The translations under genes and the position numbers were made by a program. 64,000 nucleotides of DNA from Cohnella sp. WQ 127256. Lineage in GTDB: Bacteria > Bacillota > Bacilli > Paenibacillales > Paenibacillaceae. The notes beneath the pieces are model-generated. The model did no database searches. It worked only from the letters and a program-made list of their open reading frames with translations, and was not told the DNA's origin. The stretch spans positions 930,001 to 994,000 of the forward strand of contig NZ_JAMZCY010000001.1 of the NCBI RefSeq assembly GCF_024519285.1. The letters are read 5' to 3'. Each line of letters opens with the position of its first letter. Positions within the stretch are counted from its first letter, which is position 1. Positions 46,393 through 55,140 of the stretch are shown piece by piece.

Positions 46393-48456
46393 GTGGTGTC
46401 CCGAAACGCGTTGAAGCCATTGTGGAATAGGCGTATGGGAATAAAAATAAGTATGATTCTCTTCTTTCTTGTGGTTGTTGCAAGCGGGTGTTCAGCCACT
46501 TCTAAAGAAAATCATCTTGTTCCCAAAGCTGAGCGGGGGGTCATTGATCTACAACAGTGGTCATGGGTTGAGGATGGAATCGTTCCATTAGATGGACAAT
46601 GGAATTTCGAGTGGCGTATTCCTTCTGGGGTGGACAATCAAGAGTTCAGCTTTGAATCTTCGACACTGGATGTGCCAGGAACCTGGGGCAAACTGAAATC
46701 AGGCAAAGGGACTTCTCTAGATGATCAAGGCTTGGGAATATATCGCTTAACAATCTTACATCAAGCACAGAGAGATATGATGGCGATACGATTGCCGAAC
46801 ATTTCCACGGCTTTTGAATTTGCAATAGATGGAAAAGTTGTTCTCACCAGAGGAAAGCTGGACAAACAGACTTTGCAGGTCACACCTTTTCAATTGCCTG
46901 CTACGGTGTACTTTACTGCAGATGGAACGAAGACAAATCTCGTACTAACTGTGGCTAATTATGACCACAGACACGGTGGCGTTCGAACCGCAATTGTGAT
47001 GGGTAACGCCGATCACATTCAGAAGCTTCAGATTAGGCATGCTGCGCAAGAATTGATCCTATTAGGTTGTTTTATCATGATTGGATTTTACCATCTGGGG
47101 CTATTTCTGCTAAGACGCAAAGAGATTGCGAATGTATTATTTGCCTTGCTCTGTCTATTTGTAGGTCTTCGGATGGGGTTAATTGGAGAAGGGTTTATTG
47201 TACAATGGGTCGAGTTCATTAATTGGGATTTGGCGATCCGAATTGAATATATAGCCTTTGTGATGAGCGGATGGGCGGGGTTTGCTTATTTTCAATCGAT
47301 GTATCCACTTGAGATCAGACGGGTATGGTTCAAGATTTCAAGCACAATAGCCGCGCTGTTAATCCTGTGCGTAATCTTTAAGGAGCCTTTGCAATTTACT
47401 TCGTGGATCCTTGCCTTTCAAATTTACATTTTATTTTTTAGTGCTAGGGCTCTCATTGGTTTAGTTCAATCCGCTCTTCGTAAGAGAGAAGGAGCTATTC
47501 TGGCGCTTATAGGCGTAGCAGGTTTTGTCTTAACGATTGTGAATGACATGCTATTCTATAACGGCTGGTGGCGTTCCTTCGACTTGTTACCCTTTGGCCT
47601 ACTGTTTCTTATCGTGATGAATTCCTTTATTATTTCATTACGATTCTCTTTAACCTATGAACGTGCGGAGCAAATGTCTGAGGAACTCATGGAATGGAAC
47701 AATTCATTGGAGGAACGGATTTCGGAACGGACGATTGAGCTGCAACGGATGGAACAATCGCGCGCCCAGCTCATCAGTGATATTTCACATGACCTGAGAA
47801 CACCTATTACTTTGCTCCAAGGATATCTAGAAGCATTAAGGGATAATGTGATATCTGAGCCGTCTCGACGAGATCGCACCATCCGTTCGATGCTTACGAA
47901 AGTAGAGGGGCTAAATTCCTTAATTCAGGACTTGTTCGATTTATCCGTTCTAGAAGCAAGGAAAGTTGAATTATCGCTTGAGGATATTCCACTCGAAGGT
48001 TGGAAAGAAAGATTAACAGTACAATATAGCTTGGAAATGCAAACAAAGGGAATTTCTTTCGTATGTAAGCTTGAAGATGAATCAGCCATACAAGCTATGG
48101 TGAATATTGATATTCGTCGAATGGACCGAGTATTTGCTAATTTGTTATATAATGCACTCAGATACACACCCGAGGGTGGAGCCATTACCATTACAATGAG
48201 AACGCAGATAAACAACCCTATTGCTGAGGTTCTTGTTGCCGACAATGGAATAGGAATTGAACCTGATGACTTGCCTTTCATTTTCGATCGCTTCTACAAG
48301 AAAGAGAAATCACGTAATTCTTCCACCGGAGGCAGCGGATTAGGACTTTCGATTGCGAAGGAAGTTGTAGAACTGCATGGTGGTCAAATCAATGTGTATA
48401 ATTCAACAGAGGGTGGTAGTGTTTTTCGGATTCAGTTGCCTGTAAAATGGAGCTGA
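46393..48456 (+). CDS. Sensor histidine kinase with 7TMR-DISM input
   Basis: 687 residues. N-terminal membrane anchor, extracellular jelly-roll-like DISMED2 domain (about 45-200; PLDGQWNFEW, LDVPGTWG, GIYRLTI), seven membrane helices about 210-415, short coiled coil, HisKA with H466 (LISDISHDLRTP), and HATPase with N-box LLYNALRYTPEGG, DNGIGIEPDDLPFIF and GGSGLGLSIAKEVV. DISM inputs usually bind carbohydrates or related ligands. GTG start at 46393 or 46396. Confidence 0.88.
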   Translation: MVSRNALKPLWNRRMGIKISMILFFLVVVASGCSATSKENHLVPKAERGVIDLQQWSWVEDGIVPLDGQWNFEWRIPSGVDNQEFSFESSTLDVPGTWGKLKSGKGTSLDDQGLGIYRLTILHQAQRDMMAIRLPNISTAFEFAIDGKVVLTRGKLDKQTLQVTPFQLPATVYFTADGTKTNLVLTVANYDHRHGGVRTAIVMGNADHIQKLQIRHAAQELILLGCFIMIGFYHLGLFLLRRKEIANVLFALLCLFVGLRMGLIGEGFIVQWVEFINWDLAIRIEYIAFVMSGWAGFAYFQSMYPLEIRRVWFKISSTIAALLILCVIFKEPLQFTSWILAFQIYILFFSARALIGLVQSALRKREGAILALIGVAGFVLTIVNDMLFYNGWWRSFDLLPFGLLFLIVMNSFIISLRFSLTYERAEQMSEELMEWNNSLEERISERTIELQRMEQSRAQLISDISHDLRTPITLLQGYLEALRDNVISEPSRRDRTIRSMLTKVEGLNSLIQDLFDLSVLEARKVELSLEDIPLEGWKERLTVQYSLEMQTKGISFVCKLEDESAIQAMVNIDIRRMDRVFANLLYNALRYTPEGGAITITMRTQINNPIAEVLVADNGIGIEPDDLPFIFDRFYKKEKSRNSSTGGSGLGLSIAKEVVELHGGQINVYNSTEGGSVFRIQLPVKWS

Positions 48457-48468
48457 TAAATCATATTG

Positions 48469-48816
48469 CTAGCCACTGCCGTTCACTCTTCGCTCAGTAA
48501 GCATGTAATCCGTAATCAGAGAAATCGTTTTCGTTCTTTGTTCTTGACTCATATGCTGAAACAAGCTCAGGATTTCCCGTGTATCCGTCGTGACAGATAA
48601 CTCAACCTTGGCAACAGGAAGAGTCCCCCCGATGATGTAGTCTAAGGAAACGTCGAAGTATGCGGCTAGTTTAATCAAGGTTTCATATACCGGTTGCCTA
48701 TTGTTAATCTCGTAATGACTATAAGCCGAACGGGTAATACCGATATGTCGTGCGACTTCTTCCTGCGATATTTTGCGGCGAAGGCGCAATTCTCGCAGGC
48801 GTTCTCCCATTTTCAT
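48469..48816 (-). CDS. XRE/Cro-family repressor
   Basis: 115 residues. HTH_3 domain at 4-60 (LRELRLRRKISQEEVARHIG, TRSAYSHYE, then FDVSLDYIIGG, the SinR-like end) plus a short C-terminal helical part that may mediate oligomerisation. AAGGAG lies before ATG 48816. Its promoter carries a matching palindrome exactly in the spacer, so it most likely represses itself and the divergent 89-residue protein. Confidence 0.88.
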   Translation of the reverse strand: MKMGERLRELRLRRKISQEEVARHIGITRSAYSHYEINNRQPVYETLIKLAAYFDVSLDYIIGGTLPVAKVELSVTTDTREILSLFQHMSQEQRTKTISLITDYMLTERRVNGSG

Positions 48817-48856
48817 AAGTTATATCTCCTTGACACTAGATAGAGTATCTATTAGT

Positions 48857-48885
48857 AATTTATGATACAAAATGTATCGTGTCAA
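48857..48885 (-). promoter_or_regulatory. xre promoter with operator in spacer
   Basis: Minus strand TTGACA (48885-48880), 17-bp spacer, TAAATT (48862-48857). The spacer contains the perfect 6-3-6 palindrome GATACAAAATGTATC (plus strand 48864-48878). Confidence 0.75.
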
Positions 48886-48945
48886 GAGAATGTTGTTTAA
48901 TATTAATAATTTATTAATAAATTTCTATCGAGAAACAAAGAAGTA

Positions 48946-48974
48946 TTGCATTATTTAGATACGAAACGTATCCT
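48946..48974 (+). promoter_or_regulatory. Divergent promoter with second operator
   Basis: TTGCAT (48946-48951), 17-bp spacer, TATCCT (48969-48974). The palindrome GATACGAAACGTATC (48958-48972) covers the spacer and the first bases of the -10, and has the same half-site GATAC and the same spacing as the xre operator. Confidence 0.65.
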
Positions 48975-48993
48975 ATTTCAAGGGGGTGAAGGT

Positions 48994-49263
48994 GTGAAGG
49001 TGAATATCATTAGCGCAAAAATGAGCCAAAGTGAGGATGCGGGCTTCGTTGGTCATGTTCAATTTGAAGTGGATCAGCACAAGCAACCGTACGAGGTTAC
49101 GATACAGAGTAATAACGGCAGGAACAATTGGAGTTATGCACTGAATTTCAGTAGCCAGCCTGGAAGTGAAGAAGAAATTCAAGCCGTTGATGAGCAGCTT
49201 GAAGAAGATGATGCTTTTTTTGAACAATTTGTAGTCGCAGCATATACAAAGCTGGAAAAGTAG
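48994..49263 (+). CDS. Small acidic protein controlled by the XRE repressor, 89 aa
   Basis: GTG at 48994 behind AGGGGGTG; a frame opening at 48946 would lie within the promoter and is rejected. The product begins VKVNIISAKMSQ, looks beta then helical, and ends with a strongly acidic helix (GSEEEIQAVDEQLEEDDAFFE). No Cys and no membrane part. No family recognised. Operator sharing with the xre gene suggests it is the regulated output. Confidence 0.65.
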   Translation: MKVNIISAKMSQSEDAGFVGHVQFEVDQHKQPYEVTIQSNNGRNNWSYALNFSSQPGSEEEIQAVDEQLEEDDAFFEQFVVAAYTKLEK

Positions 49264-49294
49264 TGCGTAGCATTACATAATAAGCAATACAAAC

Positions 49295-49344
49295 AAGGGG
49301 CAGTTCATGGAAGATCAATAATGATCTTTTATGAACTGCCCCTT
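49295..49344. terminator. Bidirectional terminator
   Basis: AAGGGGCAGTTCAT (49295-49308) pairs with ATGAACTGCCCCTT (49331-49344), with an inner AAGATCA/TGATCTT stem. It serves the small plus-strand gene and the minus-strand Dabb gene. Confidence 0.8.
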
Positions 49345-49360
49345 ATTGAATCCTATCAAG

Positions 49361-49669
49361 TTAATCTTTGTTCCGGTAATCAATCTCCAGAAATGAATCA
49401 ACTTCCACAATCCATCGTTCATTTACAAACTTCTCATGTAGTGGATGGACGTTATACGCTTCGTAATCGTTCTCATTAGCAAATTCCATCGAAAATCCGA
49501 AATCGAAATCATTTTTTGGACTGACCTGCTGGTAGACTCTGAAATTTTGGACAACAGGAATTGATGAGAGTATAGATCGGCCGTCCTCTATGAAACGAAC
49601 TTCTTCAATAGAGCCCTGTTCGTGCTTAAGTTTAAAGATGACTGAATGAATAATGGACTGATTATCCAT
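49361..49669 (-). CDS. Dabb (stress-responsive alpha/beta barrel) protein
   Basis: 102 residues. Typical Dabb pattern: IIHSVIFKLK opening strand, a short helix with FIEDGRSILSSIPVVQNF, DFDFGFSMEFANENDYEAYNVHPLHEKFV and a final strand. These dimeric barrels bind small hydrophobic ligands or act as simple enzymes. ATG at 49669 has AAGGAGG 7 nt upstream. It sits 47 bp downstream of the GH3 gene on the same strand. Confidence 0.85.
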   Translation of the reverse strand: MDNQSIIHSVIFKLKHEQGSIEEVRFIEDGRSILSSIPVVQNFRVYQQVSPKNDFDFGFSMEFANENDYEAYNVHPLHEKFVNERWIVEVDSFLEIDYRNKD

Positions 49670-49715
49670 TGCATTTCCCTCCTTATAAATCATTTCATTA
49701 ATGAATAGAAGTCAG

Positions 49716-52538
49716 TTATTTCAAAAATTGAAAAGAGCTTAGTTTAATTCCGTCCTTAAGCACCAAGCAAACACTTCGGCTACCGTCAATCAGCTCGACT
49801 TCGCCATTTATTGTCTGCCACGCCCCTGATGGTGTTCCAGGAACAGCGCAGCAACCCGCTAGAGGACCTTCAGGGCCATCTAAGCGTATCTCTATAGTGT
49901 GATCCACTGGAGATGAGATACGGACCTCGATAGCCTTAATATCCGCACTTAGAGCCATATCATCAAAGCGAATCCATGCAGTTGGGGCTGATGCGATAAC
50001 ACTATCGCCACCTTCTGTATTTTCACCGATAATCACACCTTCGTAATCATCGTAATTAACAGCCTTCGTGAGTTGAAGTGGAAGACGTGCTGGAATGGTC
50101 TCCCCGATGACCATTATCGTACGATTCATATGAATGTTTGAGGAGGAGGAACCAATCATAAGCGTACATTGGCCATTTTCCAAACAGAATTTCTCACGTG
50201 TAACATCCCAGAAAACGAGATCGCTAGCGTTCAGCTCAAAAGTAACCTCTGCCGCTTCACCAGCCGCTAGCGCTAGTCGCTTAAAGCCTTGGAGCTGTCT
50301 AAGCGGACGTTTAACACGAGAGGAGTCTGTATGAGTATACAGCTGAACTACTTCTTCACCATTGATATTTCCGGTATTTTTTACGCATAATCGGACAACG
50401 ATTTGTCCACCCTCAGAGATTTGATCCGTATCCAGTTGAAGATTATCGTATTTGAATGTCGTATAGGAAAGCCCATGACCAAAAGAATACAGAGGCTTGC
50501 CAGCAAAATATTGATACGTGCTTTCGCTCTTAATAATGTCATAATCCATAAAATCACCAAGTTGATCAACTGATTGGTACCAGGTCATGTTTAAGCGTCC
50601 TGCAGGGTTGTAATTGCCGAACAGAACATCTGTAAGCGCGGTACCGATCTCATGACCTGCGTGAGAACAATAAACTACGGCAGGAATATACTCGTTAACC
50701 CAGTTAATCGCATAGGGGTAGCTACCGATAATTACGACGATCGTATTGGGATTGGCAGCAAACACCTCCTTGATAAGTCGCTCTTGGGAAGCTGCAAGTG
50801 TGAGGTCAGGGCGGTCGATCGTTTCTTTCCCATTAATCAAAGGATGATTGCCGACGAATACGATAGCTACCTCTGCTTCACGAGCAGCATCTACGGCATC
50901 AGTTAATCCATCTATAACCTTCTCGAATTGGAAGGAGCTTGCATCGTTAGTCTTTCCATCCTGAACGTTAAGAGCACCTGTGTGGGCATCCACAGTGACA
51001 GGACGGTCATTCCAGGTCGTCAACCTTGCTGCATTGTTGTCGTAACGAACATGGAATACTTCCTTCGTGAACCACTCCCAAATATGTTCTGATGAGGCGG
51101 TTACCTGTGTGTCATCTGTTGTTACATAACGTTCATTCGAATTGGCGATCAAAGTGTGGCTATCCCAGCCCCAGTCGGACACTTCGAAGATCGTCGCATG
51201 ATCGGAGGATTGCTGATCGGCTACAAGTGGCTGTTTATCTTCCTTCGAAAGTGACACATAATTACCGTTAGAAACAGCTTTCATTTTAACGTGATCACAG
51301 CCACTAGCGAATCGTACAGCTTGTCCCTCTGCAGAAAGCTGCTTAATGATCCCGTCTAGCGGTGTAATTGCATAAGGGAGAGAACCACTGTACCAGTCCC
51401 GATAAACTTTGCCACCGAGTGGTCCAATTACGGCGACCTTTTTCAATTTATCTTTTTGAAGTGGAAGAGCGCCATCATTCTTAAGCAGGACAACGCTTTT
51501 CCTCACGGCTTCGAGGGATAGGGCAATATGATCGGGCTGCAAAATGACGGATTCGTCAATATGTGCATAGGGATTACGAGAATCCGGATCGAACTCCCCA
51601 AGGCGGAAACGAACGCGGAACGTGTTGGTGAGTGCAAGATCCAGATCCTTCTCGGACAATAAATCCTCTGCGAGAGCATCGCGAATCGCTTGCTTCGAAA
51701 TATCATGATCATCCGTAATACTATCAACGCCGGCTTTAATCGTTAGAGCGACGGCTTCTTTGTAGGTTTCAACAAATTTATGCTCATTAACTGTACCGAG
51801 AACGTCACCCGCATCACTAACAACAAACCCATCCATGCCCCATTCTTGCTTCACAATCCGGTTTACGTCAGGGTTCAGGTTAGCGGGAACCCCATTCACA
51901 GAATTGTAGGCGGTCATCATCGATTGGGCTTTGCCTTCCTTGAATGGAATTTCAAAAGCTTTCAAATAGTATTCTTTCATGTTTCTAGGGTCGATGCTGA
52001 CAGAGCATTCCCCGCGGTCAATCTCATTGTTATTTCCAATGAAATGCTTCAATGATGCTACGGCCTTCAAATAGAAGGGATCATCACCCTGTAAGCCGCG
52101 AATGAGCGCGGAAGAAAGCTTACCTGTCAAATGAGGGTCTTCACCATAAGCCTCTTCCGTACGACCCCAACGAGGATCGCGCTCCATATCCACTGTTGGT
52201 GCCCATAGGCTGAGACCGTTAATGGCGGGATTTTTCTTATAAAACCCTCGAGCTTCATCTCCGATTACATTCCCAATCTGATGCAAGAGCTCAGTGTCCC
52301 AAGTGCAAGCTAGTCCGATGGGTTGGGGAAAGGAGGTTGCTTCCCCTAGCCAAGCCATACCATGCGCAGCTTCTGTTCCATGCTTATAAGCTTTAATGCC
52401 TAAGCGAGGGACTTCATCTTGATACTGGCACATGAGATTAATTTTCTCATCAAGGGTTAACAGAGAGATTAGATTACTTACTCGCTCTGCGAGTGATAGG
52501 TCGGGATTTTGGAATGGGAATTCGATTTTATGTGACAA
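49716..52538 (-). CDS. GH3 glycosidase with beta-trefoil-like insert and C-terminal CBM-like module
   Basis: 940 residues, no signal peptide. GH3 barrel at 1-310 with HGTEAAHG, KHF at 164-166 and nucleophile D242 in GFVVSDAG. The C-terminal sandwich half is interrupted at about 430-560 by a segment (GNYVSLSKEDKQ, SNERYVTTDDTQ, WEWFTKEVFHV) that resembles a fascin-like beta-trefoil. After the fibronectin-like domain (to about 800) the last 120 residues look like a CBM6-type jelly roll (VEVRIS-type strands). Substrate is probably a beta-glucoside or xyloside released intracellularly. Divergent from the GH95 gene. Confidence 0.87.
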   Translation of the reverse strand: MSHKIEFPFQNPDLSLAERVSNLISLLTLDEKINLMCQYQDEVPRLGIKAYKHGTEAAHGMAWLGEATSFPQPIGLACTWDTELLHQIGNVIGDEARGFYKKNPAINGLSLWAPTVDMERDPRWGRTEEAYGEDPHLTGKLSSALIRGLQGDDPFYLKAVASLKHFIGNNNEIDRGECSVSIDPRNMKEYYLKAFEIPFKEGKAQSMMTAYNSVNGVPANLNPDVNRIVKQEWGMDGFVVSDAGDVLGTVNEHKFVETYKEAVALTIKAGVDSITDDHDISKQAIRDALAEDLLSEKDLDLALTNTFRVRFRLGEFDPDSRNPYAHIDESVILQPDHIALSLEAVRKSVVLLKNDGALPLQKDKLKKVAVIGPLGGKVYRDWYSGSLPYAITPLDGIIKQLSAEGQAVRFASGCDHVKMKAVSNGNYVSLSKEDKQPLVADQQSSDHATIFEVSDWGWDSHTLIANSNERYVTTDDTQVTASSEHIWEWFTKEVFHVRYDNNAARLTTWNDRPVTVDAHTGALNVQDGKTNDASSFQFEKVIDGLTDAVDAAREAEVAIVFVGNHPLINGKETIDRPDLTLAASQERLIKEVFAANPNTIVVIIGSYPYAINWVNEYIPAVVYCSHAGHEIGTALTDVLFGNYNPAGRLNMTWYQSVDQLGDFMDYDIIKSESTYQYFAGKPLYSFGHGLSYTTFKYDNLQLDTDQISEGGQIVVRLCVKNTGNINGEEVVQLYTHTDSSRVKRPLRQLQGFKRLALAAGEAAEVTFELNASDLVFWDVTREKFCLENGQCTLMIGSSSSNIHMNRTIMVIGETIPARLPLQLTKAVNYDDYEGVIIGENTEGGDSVIASAPTAWIRFDDMALSADIKAIEVRISSPVDHTIEIRLDGPEGPLAGCCAVPGTPSGAWQTINGEVELIDGSRSVCLVLKDGIKLSSFQFLK

Positions 52539-52619
52539 TATATTCAGCTCCTATTCAGGTTTAAATGGCCTGTTTTCTTGATTCTAACATGAGATAATTA
52601 GCAAATATACCCGTTTATC

Positions 52620-52648
52620 GAATAAAATAAAACGTTTTCTATTTTATC
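52620..52648. promoter_or_regulatory. AT-rich inverted repeat, possible catabolite or pathway operator
   Basis: In the 171-bp GH3/GH95 interval the sequence around AAAACGTTTTC (52629-52639) is the centre of an imperfect 15-bp inverted repeat with TAAAATA/TATTTTA arms. The centre loosely fits a cre site (W-N-A-N-CG-N-T-N-W-C) but misses the outer TG and CA. Confidence 0.35.
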
Positions 52649-52709
52649 TATTTCCTTTACAATGTGTATATCTGAATGAATGATTATCCAGGAAGGTGAG
52701 TAGCGAACA

Positions 52710-55073
52710 ATGTCGATTCATAACGAGGAATGGAAGCTGTGGTACAAGCAGCCTGCATCCGTTTGGGAAGAAGCTTTGCCTATTGGAAATGGAAGATTGG
52801 GTGGAATGGTATTCGGAGGAACGGATGTCGAAAGAATTGCCTTGAATGAAGATACGCTATGGGCTGGATTTCCCCGTGATACGATGAATTATGAAGCGCG
52901 TCGACATCTCAATCGTGCAAGAGCGCTAATCTTCGAAGGCGAGAATGTGGAAGCCCAGAAGCTGATTGAGGCGAAGATGCTTGGTCGTGATTGCGAGCCT
53001 TATCTCCCCCTTGGCGACCTTATGATGGCCAGAGTTGACTCAAGCGGCACCAGAACAAACGAAGCCTATTCGGATTATAGACGTGAGCTAACCTTGAAAG
53101 ATGGAATGGCAGCGGTTACTTTTCTTTCGGGGCAGGTGCAAGTGAAGGGTGAGTATTTCGCAAGCGTTCCTGATCAAGTGATTTGCATTCACTATGTGTC
53201 CCAAGAAGGACAATTAAACTATGATATTTCGCTAGAGTCCCCTCTGCGAAATAACATTGAAGTTATAAACAATAAGCTAGTTATGACTGGGCGTGCTCCT
53301 AGTCACATTTCGGATAACTATCAAGGGGATCACCCTGCTTCAGTACTCTATGAGGATAATTTTGGCCTGCCATTTGAGGCCCAAGTATGGGTTGATACGG
53401 ATGGGCTTCTCCGCATGGGAGACGGTAAGCTGGAATTGAGAGAGGCTGGTTTCGTTACCGTTTATTTGGCTGCAGCGACCGGATTTGTTGATTTTCAAAC
53501 CTCACCGGAAAGTCGTGAGATGTCGGACCGTTGCACGATGCAATTGTCTGCTGCGGTTGAACTCGGTTATGAGAAGCTAAAGCAAAACCACAGCGCCGAA
53601 CATCAGCAATTATTTAATCGAGTGGATCTACGATTAGGTTCTAATGAGGGTGTAGATGGTGTCAATTTGCCAACTGATTTACGACTAAGCGCGTATAAAG
53701 AGACAAAAAACGACCCAGGGCTAGAAGCGTTATTTTTCCATTATGGACGTTATTTGCTCATGGCTAGCTCAAGACCAGGGACAGAGCCTGCGAATCTCCA
53801 AGGCATATGGAATGCACATGTTCAGCCGCCATGGAATAGCGATTATACAGTGAATATTAATACGGAGATGAACTATTGGCTCGCAGAGGTTTGTAACTTA
53901 AGCGAGTGTCATGAGCCATTGTTTGATATGCTGGACGACTTGAGTGTGAGCGGAAGCAGAACGGCTGAAATTCATTACGGCTGCCGAGGTTGGACAACAA
54001 ATCATAATGTAGATTTATGGAGAATGACGACTCCGACTGGAGGGAGTGCTTGTTGGGCTTTCTGGCCGCTTGGGGGCGCTTGGATGGTTCGCCATCTATG
54101 GGACCGCTATTTGTTCGACCTAGATATTCAATTTTTACGTGAGCGTGCCTATCCGATCATGAAGGGAGCGGCTCTATTTTGCCTAGATTGGTTAGTTGAA
54201 GGACCGGACGGGCAATGGGTAACGAATCCATCTACTTCACCCGAGAATGCTTTTCTAACCGCGGATGGCCAGTCGTGCAGCGTGACGCTAGCTTCAACGA
54301 TGGATATTGCGATTATTCGTGAGTTGTTTACTAATTGTCAGGCAGCTATTCGAATATTAGACAAAGATGAAGCATTTGATTTGGAGCTTAAGAAAGCTTT
54401 GGAGAAATTGCCAAATTACCAAATCGGTCGCTTCGGACAAATCCAAGAGTGGGTTGAGGATTATGAGGAAGCGGAGCCAGGGCATCGACATATTTCTCAT
54501 CTGTATGGTCTTCATCCAAGTGATCAGATTCATGAGGGTACACCAGAGTTATTCAGAGCTGCAGCAGTTACACTTGAGCGTCGTCTTGCACATGGTGGAG
54601 GACATACGGGCTGGAGCTGCGCTTGGCTGATCAACCAGTTTGCTCGGCTTAAGGATGCAAGTCAAGCCTATAGTAGTGTTCAAACCTTACTATCCAAATC
54701 CACTTACTCCAATTTATTCGATGCTCATCCACCGTTTCAAATCGATGGGAATTTCGGAGGAACAGCGGGGATTGCTGAGATGCTGCTGCAAAGTCATTTG
54801 GGATATATTGAGCTGTTACCTGCGCTTCCACAAGCTTGGAAGGAAGGTAGCGTGAGCGGAATTAAGGCAAGAGGTGGGTTCACTATCGCTATGACATGGC
54901 AACAGCAACAGTTAGATGAGGCCATTGTATTAAGCGAACGTGGTGGGAAGTGCACGCTAAGCTACGCTAAGTCGGATCTTGTCATAACGAGCGAGCAAGG
55001 AACTCTTGTAGATGTGGTTGAAGGACAGTTTGAAGCGACAGCAGGAATCAAATACATTGTAAGGGTTAAATGA
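52710..55073 (+). CDS. GH95 alpha-L-fucosidase/galactosidase-type glycosidase
   Basis: 787 residues, no signal peptide. N-terminal beta-sandwich with the hallmark WYKQPASVWEEALPIGNGRLG and ALNEDTLWAG, then an (alpha/alpha)6 barrel. By comparison with the characterised bifidobacterial 1,2-alpha-L-fucosidase, N382/N384 (NINTEMNYW), E512 (TSPEN) and D679 (QIDGNFGG) are the expected catalytic set. It removes terminal fucose or L-galactose from glycans with inversion. Together with GH3 it suggests use of fucosylated plant glycans such as xyloglucan fragments. Confidence 0.9.
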   Translation: MSIHNEEWKLWYKQPASVWEEALPIGNGRLGGMVFGGTDVERIALNEDTLWAGFPRDTMNYEARRHLNRARALIFEGENVEAQKLIEAKMLGRDCEPYLPLGDLMMARVDSSGTRTNEAYSDYRRELTLKDGMAAVTFLSGQVQVKGEYFASVPDQVICIHYVSQEGQLNYDISLESPLRNNIEVINNKLVMTGRAPSHISDNYQGDHPASVLYEDNFGLPFEAQVWVDTDGLLRMGDGKLELREAGFVTVYLAAATGFVDFQTSPESREMSDRCTMQLSAAVELGYEKLKQNHSAEHQQLFNRVDLRLGSNEGVDGVNLPTDLRLSAYKETKNDPGLEALFFHYGRYLLMASSRPGTEPANLQGIWNAHVQPPWNSDYTVNINTEMNYWLAEVCNLSECHEPLFDMLDDLSVSGSRTAEIHYGCRGWTTNHNVDLWRMTTPTGGSACWAFWPLGGAWMVRHLWDRYLFDLDIQFLRERAYPIMKGAALFCLDWLVEGPDGQWVTNPSTSPENAFLTADGQSCSVTLASTMDIAIIRELFTNCQAAIRILDKDEAFDLELKKALEKLPNYQIGRFGQIQEWVEDYEEAEPGHRHISHLYGLHPSDQIHEGTPELFRAAAVTLERRLAHGGGHTGWSCAWLINQFARLKDASQAYSSVQTLLSKSTYSNLFDAHPPFQIDGNFGGTAGIAEMLLQSHLGYIELLPALPQAWKEGSVSGIKARGGFTIAMTWQQQQLDEAIVLSERGGKCTLSYAKSDLVITSEQGTLVDVVEGQFEATAGIKYIVRVK

Positions 55074-55140
55074 TCTCTGAAACATAATCGACGACATTTA
55101 CGTTAATAAATGGAAGTCGAATAGGTCAGGGGAGATACAG

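Noticed and set aside
48837-48851. TAGATAGAGTATCTA palindrome near the xre start as a third operator
   Set aside because: It is a perfect inverted repeat, but its GATA half-sites have a different spacing from the two clear operators, so it is not counted as the same site.
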